Below are positions 58,436 to 64,000 of a stretch of 64,000 bases of DNA, piece by piece. The stretch spans positions 806,001-870,000 of the forward strand of contig JAFKAC010000011.1 of assembly GCA_025766275.1 (NCBI GenBank). Direction: 5' to 3'. Made by a program: the position numbers and the translations under genes. Numbering within the stretch: the first letter of the stretch is position 1; the number at the start of each line of letters is the position of its first letter. The notes below the pieces were generated by a model, which saw only the letters and a list, made by a program, of their open reading frames with translations, searched no databases and was not told the origin of the DNA. This DNA is from Lactarius indigo. Lineage: Eukaryota; Basidiomycota; Agaricomycetes; Russulales; Russulaceae.

Positions 58436-61400
58436 ATGGCCTCCATACTCAAACTTTTTCATGATATTGTCTGCGAGTTTCACTTTGCAAGGGGTTTTGT
58501 TCGTCATTTCTTCAGGCGTCCGATCTTCAAGTGGTTTTTAGCCTTCCTCGGCCGCAGGTTGGGTGTTTGGCACCCGTATCGCGACAGAGGACGTGGTACG
58601 TTCCAGAAAGCCGAGAAAGCTAAATGTTCGTCTTCTGGTATTGGGACCCGCTTAGAGTCAAGATGTAGGATGGCTGCAAGTTACATTCCAGCGTTGGCGA
58701 GCCACCCGAGCTTACATAATACGTCGAGTACAATCCAGCAACCACAACCAGCAATAACCGCATCGAATGCCAGTCCTTCGGCCCCTGCCGACCCCACAGT
58801 GGAACCTTCGAGTCACGACGACCATACCGATCCCTCGTCCGCCTTTGACCCGAGGATTCATTCCAACCGTAGATCCACCGACTCGAACCTTCGGAGCTGC
58901 TCCGGTGACAGACTCTCTATCATCCAAGCACATTTGCGCGACTCTGTTCACACCTCAATCGGTCAGCCGACACAAATTCCTAGAGACCCTCTCCGCCAAC
59001 CCAGACGCGGGCCTTCTGCGTCGCTGTCAAGAGAGCGCCGATCGAGATCACCTTCCGCGATAGATAGCGTTTCTCAGCCTCGTCTTGAGGTCGATGTCAC
59101 AAACCTACGTCCTCAAACGCAGGTTGACAACAGAAACAGTCCCATAGATTCTCCCTCGGCTACTCCCCACGCAGATACGCAACTAGGCCCACCAAGTATC
59201 CCCGGATTTCGTAGCAGGCGGTCTTCGACGACGAGTGCGGTTGTGGAAGTAGAGAGTCCGTCAACAGATTCGCCGTCTCCCAGGTTTTTTACGGACCGAC
59301 CACTGCCTGAGGAGCCATACAACATAGAGCATTTTCCCGTCGTCGACACCCTCGACCTACCTGATGGTCGCTTCGTGCAATTGATAAACTCCGAACAAGT
59401 TCCAAGATACACAAAGGAGATCACAGTGCAAGTAGAGCATATTATCGCGACTATTAAACTACTAAGTCTTTTGGCAGGCCCCACAGAAGAACGTACTTTG
59501 AGATTCCGCCTATGACAACGACATTTCTTTAGTACGTATGAGACTTGCATGGTTATTGATACCTAACGGAGACCACTCCCCAGTTTCCCAGAGAAGATGG
59601 GCCCCGAGCAAGGCTCTCTCGAAGGGGACTGTACACCCTGGGTGCCAGCTACGCATCCGGATGGCGCTCTCTACTTCTTCGATCAAGACAGGGTGCGTGC
59701 ATCAGGCCCTTACAAATAATAGATTGTGACAGACCGACAATTGAAGAGGATATTCACTGACACAGATATGCATGACCCCGTGTTAAGGGAGGAAATGGAG
59801 GACTTCTATCACCATCTACAGAGGACTCTGCATCACGTGGGGCAAGTCATCCCATCAAAGAATTACGACTTGGTGCTCGACATTTTGCCCACGAAAGACG
59901 GGCGGATATCGTGGTCTTATTACTATGCTTGCCATGAAACCCGATGCTTGTTCTGGCTGGACACATACCACGCGAACCACATGATATCTGAAGTATTTGG
60001 TGTCACATCGCCCGCTCATGTTAGTGCGTCGCAGATGTTAATCCCTAACATGCTCTCTGTTCTCACTAACCTGTTGCACAGGGCATCGGTTAGAGGCTCT
60101 TTATTGGTACGTCGGCTATTAAGTAGGATAGGATAAGACTTTACGTAAGCACTGATGTTCTCCTTGTAGGACCCACTGGTCTCTCTTTCCGGCCGTTTTC
60201 GATGGTCGTCGTCTCGTGCCAGCCGTCCACGACGAACTCGTGGGGATCTTGTCGCATGGCTGCATGGGTGAATTTGTGTTACCGCGGTACTCTCGTCATA
60301 GGGCTCAACCGCTAAAACCACAGATGTGATGACCTCAAAGTATTCGACTCTGCCATACGATGCTGAGACAATGCAGAAAATGATCAGAATTATCCGTAAT
60401 GCCAACGGTACGCTCAGGAATATTGACAGTGACCAGGGTTTTACTGAATTCATGGCCCAGGATCCTATACCGGTATGGTGTACCACACTGCTTCAATTAG
60501 TGAGTCACAGTAACGATGTTTGATTTGTTCTTTTCTTAATGAGTTCTGTTTCTCAAGCTCGATTGCTCTCCTTTTTTGGTAAATCCAGTACGATCACAGG
60601 TAGCCGTCCTTGACTTACATGTTCAGCACATTGGAGATTCCTACATTTTCACGGACAGAAGAACGCCCGTTTGCAAAGGCACAAGACAGTCTACCATTCA
60701 TATGGAGAAAGAAGTCTTCTCATCACGTTGCTCTCCCCTGTACTTTTCTTGGCACCGGAGAGCCATCTGCGAGAACTGGAGGGCGTGTGGGTAGATAAGG
60801 TCATCATTCAAGAGAATTGGAGAAACTTCATTTTTGGGATATTGAAAGAATGGGAACAACTGATTCTCTCGGTAAGTCATTGCCTACGTCCAAACTAGAA
60901 ATCCTTAAGCGTCACGCGAATGGTACCACAGTCGACCGTTATGCTTTCAGTGAATGTTGGTTTCCTTGCCGTCCCAGGCGTGGTGATTTCCAATCTCAAC
61001 ACCGCAACGAGCCCAAGCCAAATTGTTATCTTTACATCTCCCGCGCAGATCGCCAGCTGCATGTCGATAATGGCCAGCGCTGGAAGCATTGTGATTGGCT
61101 TGCTCCTAGTTCGCCGCAACAGTGCGAAACAGAATGAGGATCCGGCAGGCGCGGTGAGTGGACAAGAAAAGCACCTGGGTCTCCGTGATTAGCTAAGCGT
61201 GCTGCGGCAGTCTATCTACCTCTCCCAGAATACTCACCAAATCTTTGGCCTGGAGCCGATGGCTATTGTCTTCGGTCTTCCATGGGCATTGCTTATGTGG
61301 TCGTAGGTCGTCTCCCCCCTCCCAGGGCTCTTCGTGCTCATTTGTGAACCTCTCCCCCCCGACTTTGGGCAACAGGATGGTGACATTTTCCATCGCGCTG

Positions 61401-61709
61401 CTAATCTTGTGCTTCCGCATCTCGAACACCTCTACACGAATTGTCGTTTCAGTAACCTCCGCTTTAGTAGCCACCACCATTTGGTGGTGTATAGGAAGTG
61501 CTTGGGAATCTAATGACGATATGGCGGCGTTTCTCTGTGAACCGCGACGATTCTTCTCGCGTACGCTAAATGATGCCGGTGCCACGTCCCACAGAATTTT
61601 GGCTTTAATCGACTTCATATTTAGTCGGGGGTCTCACTCCTCAGTCGCACCAGGTTATGTTGGCAATGTACGCTCGACGCCTGGTCGTGAGGAAGGAGGG
61701 GTCGTCTAG
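58436..61709 (+). CDS. WW-like domain membrane protein, copy C4
   Basis: ATG at 58436 (MASILKLFHDIVCEFHFARG). Same layout as C3: basic N-terminus, Ser/Pro linker (shorter here), LINSEQVPRYTKEITVQVE, RRTYFEIPPMTTTF, PWVPATHPDGALYFFDQDR, RIFTDTDMHDPVLREEMEDF, CLFWLDTYHANHMISEVFG, LEALYWTHWSLFPAVFDG, DELVGILSHGCMG, HWRFLHFHGQKNARLQRHK, VNVGFLAVPGVVISNLN, MSIMASAGSIVIGLLLVRR, GLEPMAIVFGLPWALLMWS and MVTFSIALLILCFRIS. The donor after QVE is GC (GAGCATAT) where C3 has GT. From the WW-like exon through the FTDTDMHDPVLREEM exon it is almost identical to C3, while the linkers differ. The frame is otherwise open. Confidence 0.8.
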
Positions 61710-63045
61710 CGCTTCATGATACCATGAAATGTATGCTACGTCGTTCCTTCCCTGTTCGTTTTTTTTTTTGATCCATGATTATTCCGGGATACATAACAGA
61801 GTTACAGACCTGTCGTAGCAAGATCCACTACATTTATGAAACGCGAGTAGTCCATGGGAGGTGCCCCCGAGTCGCACGTAAATAACCGAAGCTCAGAGAA
61901 TAGTCAAGGGAAGAGCCACCACGTGGGGGACGGCCTACAGTCGCACAAGGCAAAGTTAATATAGGCGGAGTTTGTCCGCACGTTTGGCAGTCACGAATGA
62001 GACGGAAGAGGAAACCTGATCGGGTTCGGGAGGCACGTTCCGTGGGGGGACCGGATTCCGGCTTCGAGAGCGCGCGAGTCTGGTCGAATTCCTTCCCTGT
62101 TCCTGCCCTCCTTTCTTCCCATCGTTGGACCTACAGAGTATACTTTCCTGATGTTTTGACCCGGTGCTGTCGGATATTCGCTGTGGAATACGGAGATAGC
62201 TTGTATCTTGTGGTCGTAAGACAGTTGTCTAGGTGGAAAACCCATTAAGTGTCGACACTTTGCTGTGTGACGTCTTCATCCCGTTTTCTTTGGGGCACCT
62301 AAGTGACATTAGGGCGTGTGCACAGCCCTTTTCACCATTGATTTATTGGTGATCTGAACTGCCCTATCATTGGCCTTCGCTATTCGTATTGTCCAAATTA
62401 TCAGGGTACTATAAACACAAAGCCATGGCCTTTGGCAAAAAATAATGCAAAGAGCAGGCTCGGTCAAAGAAAATGGGCCGAAATTGCCCTGAATCCTGGC
62501 GAAGCAAAAGTTTCACGTACCACGGCCCGCGCCAATCGAGTCAACGTCTTGACTCACCTGACTCTGGCGCAGCCCAGCGTAGAAAGCCAGGATCCTGACC
62601 ATAGCTTTCTCTCCCAGAGTCTTGTGACAGGTTAAGATGACCACAGCTCTGCTCAGCACCTGCTCAGCACGGCCCACTTCCTGTTAACCAGTGGTCGATG
62701 TCACGCGGACTCAATGGAGGGTCAAAAGCTTATAATGGACAGCGTTATGAGAGGGTGCTCATAGATCTGGCAGAACGGATTCGTCTGGTGGACAACGGCA
62801 ATTCTAAGGGTCCAGTAGACGGTCCTTTTGAGGACGCTAAGCACCAGAACGCATCAGGGTGGAAGCAGGTCCGGTTTCAGGTGACCATCGGTCCATGATC
62901 GGCGGAGTGTGCTGAATAGGAGAACCCAGGTGACTTCATACGGCAGAGCTGGTGGACGCTCGGGAGACATGAGGCTTCAATGTGTTCAGGTAAAAGAGAC
63001 GCCATAGCCCTTTCCCCTTGACCGCATGAGTTCTGCTCGTACTTC
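61710..63045 (+). repeat. Upstream segment before C5, shortened
   Basis: Only 1.3 kb here, compared with 2.3-2.9 kb in the units before. It has a T-run at about 61760 and some match to earlier units near 62050. The small ADLERQRRVL gene is not seen. A short plus frame at 62432-62635 and another at 62698-62898 show no recognisable domain. Confidence 0.4.
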
Positions 63046-64000
63046 ATGGACCGCATACTCAAACTGTTTCTCAAATTTCTGTGCAAGTTACCAAGCAAGT
63101 TACGCTTTACAAGAGGTGTCATTTACCATTTCTTCAAGCGTTGGGCCTTGCTTTTAGCCTTCCTCGGTCGCAAGCTCAGCGTTTGGCACCCGTGTGGCGA
63201 TGGAAAAGGGGATACTGTGACGTCTCGGAAAATTGAGAGGGCTGACTGTTCGTTGGGAGGCACTAGGACCCGGTCCGACTTGAGGGAATGGGCGGTGGCT
63301 ACAAGTCGCATTCCAGAGTCGGCACGCAAACCGAGGCCGCGTCACGTATCGAATGCTACTCAGCCGGCGCCATCTACCGTGACTCCCGAGCACCTCGTTG
63401 CACATCACCCGGGTTATGCGGCCTACCCGTCAAGGTCACCTTCCCCGAGCAATCAGCTTCTTCAGCTTCTTCCGTCCTCACATGCGCCAATCCCGCCAAG
63501 TGACCCCGGAGATCCCAGGAGGCAGTCTTTGAATGTGTCCGTAGCCTTCGAGAGCCCTTCGACCAACCCACTGCCGTCGACGGAGGATCCATCTTCCACA
63601 AGTTCTTCGACTGCCCATTCGTCCATCACCTCGGATGCCCCCCGTCTACACTCACTCCAGCTCTCAACTGGGACCGCTTCTACTCAACTGGACTCCGACC
63701 TGACTAGTCGTTGCCCTGCGAAACCTATGAACCCCGACCAAGTTCCGCGATATACAAAGAGGAATACGGTGCAAGTAGATATCATTACTCCTGCCAAACC
63801 CATATTTACGTTTGTGATCAGACCCCGCAAAGGGACAGACTACGAAATCCCGCCCTTGACAACCACGTTTCGTCCCGAGCAAGGTCCAGAGGATGACTGC
63901 GCTCCTTGGGTCTCGGCTACTCACCCCGATGGTGCCCTTTATTTCTATGATTCAGCCAGGGTGCGTGCATTATCACCATTCTAGATATTTGATCATAATC
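63046..64000 (+). CDS. WW-like domain membrane protein, copy C5 (5' part)
   Basis: Starts MDRILKLFLKFLCKLPSKLR at 63046 and runs off the window. The basic N-terminus (FFKRWALLLAFLGRKLSVWH) and a Ser/Pro linker are followed by DQVPRYTKRNTVQVD, RPRKGTDYEIPPLTTTF, and the WW-like PWVSATHPDGALYFYDSARV. Unlike C1-C4, the stretch from QVD to the WW-like motif is one continuous open frame: neither of the two introns seen in C3 is present. A donor (GTGCGT) follows at about 63960. It is the most diverged copy of the array. Confidence 0.7.

Overview
The window looks like nuclear DNA of a basidiomycete fungus of the class Agaricomycetes. The signs are many introns of about 45-60 bp, dense small genes, Plavaka-type DNA transposases, DUF6532 and DUF6698 proteins, an F-box protein of Agaricomycete type, and a tandem family of WW-like membrane proteins. 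A Rhizoctonia/Ceratobasidium-like genome is my guess, not something shown by the sequence.

Layout. 1-7.3 kb: one minus-strand WW-like membrane protein gene (C1), a relic of another copy, and a small secondary gene. 8.9-11.5 kb: F-box gene. 12.0-17.5 kb: two tandem secreted GH47 alpha-mannosidase genes. 17.6-18.6 kb (minus): an oligosaccharyltransferase Swp1/ribophorin II-like gene whose frame is broken several times. 19.6-21.5 kb: Cys-cluster protein gene. About 22.0 kb: tRNA-Cys(GCA) on minus. 22.2-23.9 kb: proteasome subunit RPN3. 24.1-25.5 kb (minus): HSL-type alpha/beta hydrolase. From 25.7 kb to the end: a tandem array of WW-like membrane protein genes on the plus strand (C2, C3, C4, C5), each preceded by a homologous upstream segment.

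The main result is copy C2. It starts at 27488 and ends at 49504, but two transposons sit inside it: element 1 (28794-39730) and element 2 (40659-48395). Each has terminal inverted repeats starting CATCAG and a 2-bp target duplication (AA, AT). Removing both plus one duplication copy leaves 3339 bp, against 3346, 3314 and 3274 bp for C1, C3 and C4. It also rejoins the WW-like motif in frame. Independently of the transposons, C2 carries a stop and indels, so it is a pseudogene.

Both elements share a plan: a Plavaka-like transposase on plus at the right, and a different Agaricomycete DUF protein gene on minus at the left (DUF6698 in element 1, DUF6532 in element 2). Element 2 has a satellite of about 142 bp period between its two divergent genes. 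Element 1 has about 4 kb of unexplained sequence there. This architecture, a DUF gene paired with a transposase inside one set of inverted repeats, is the best candidate for an under-described system.
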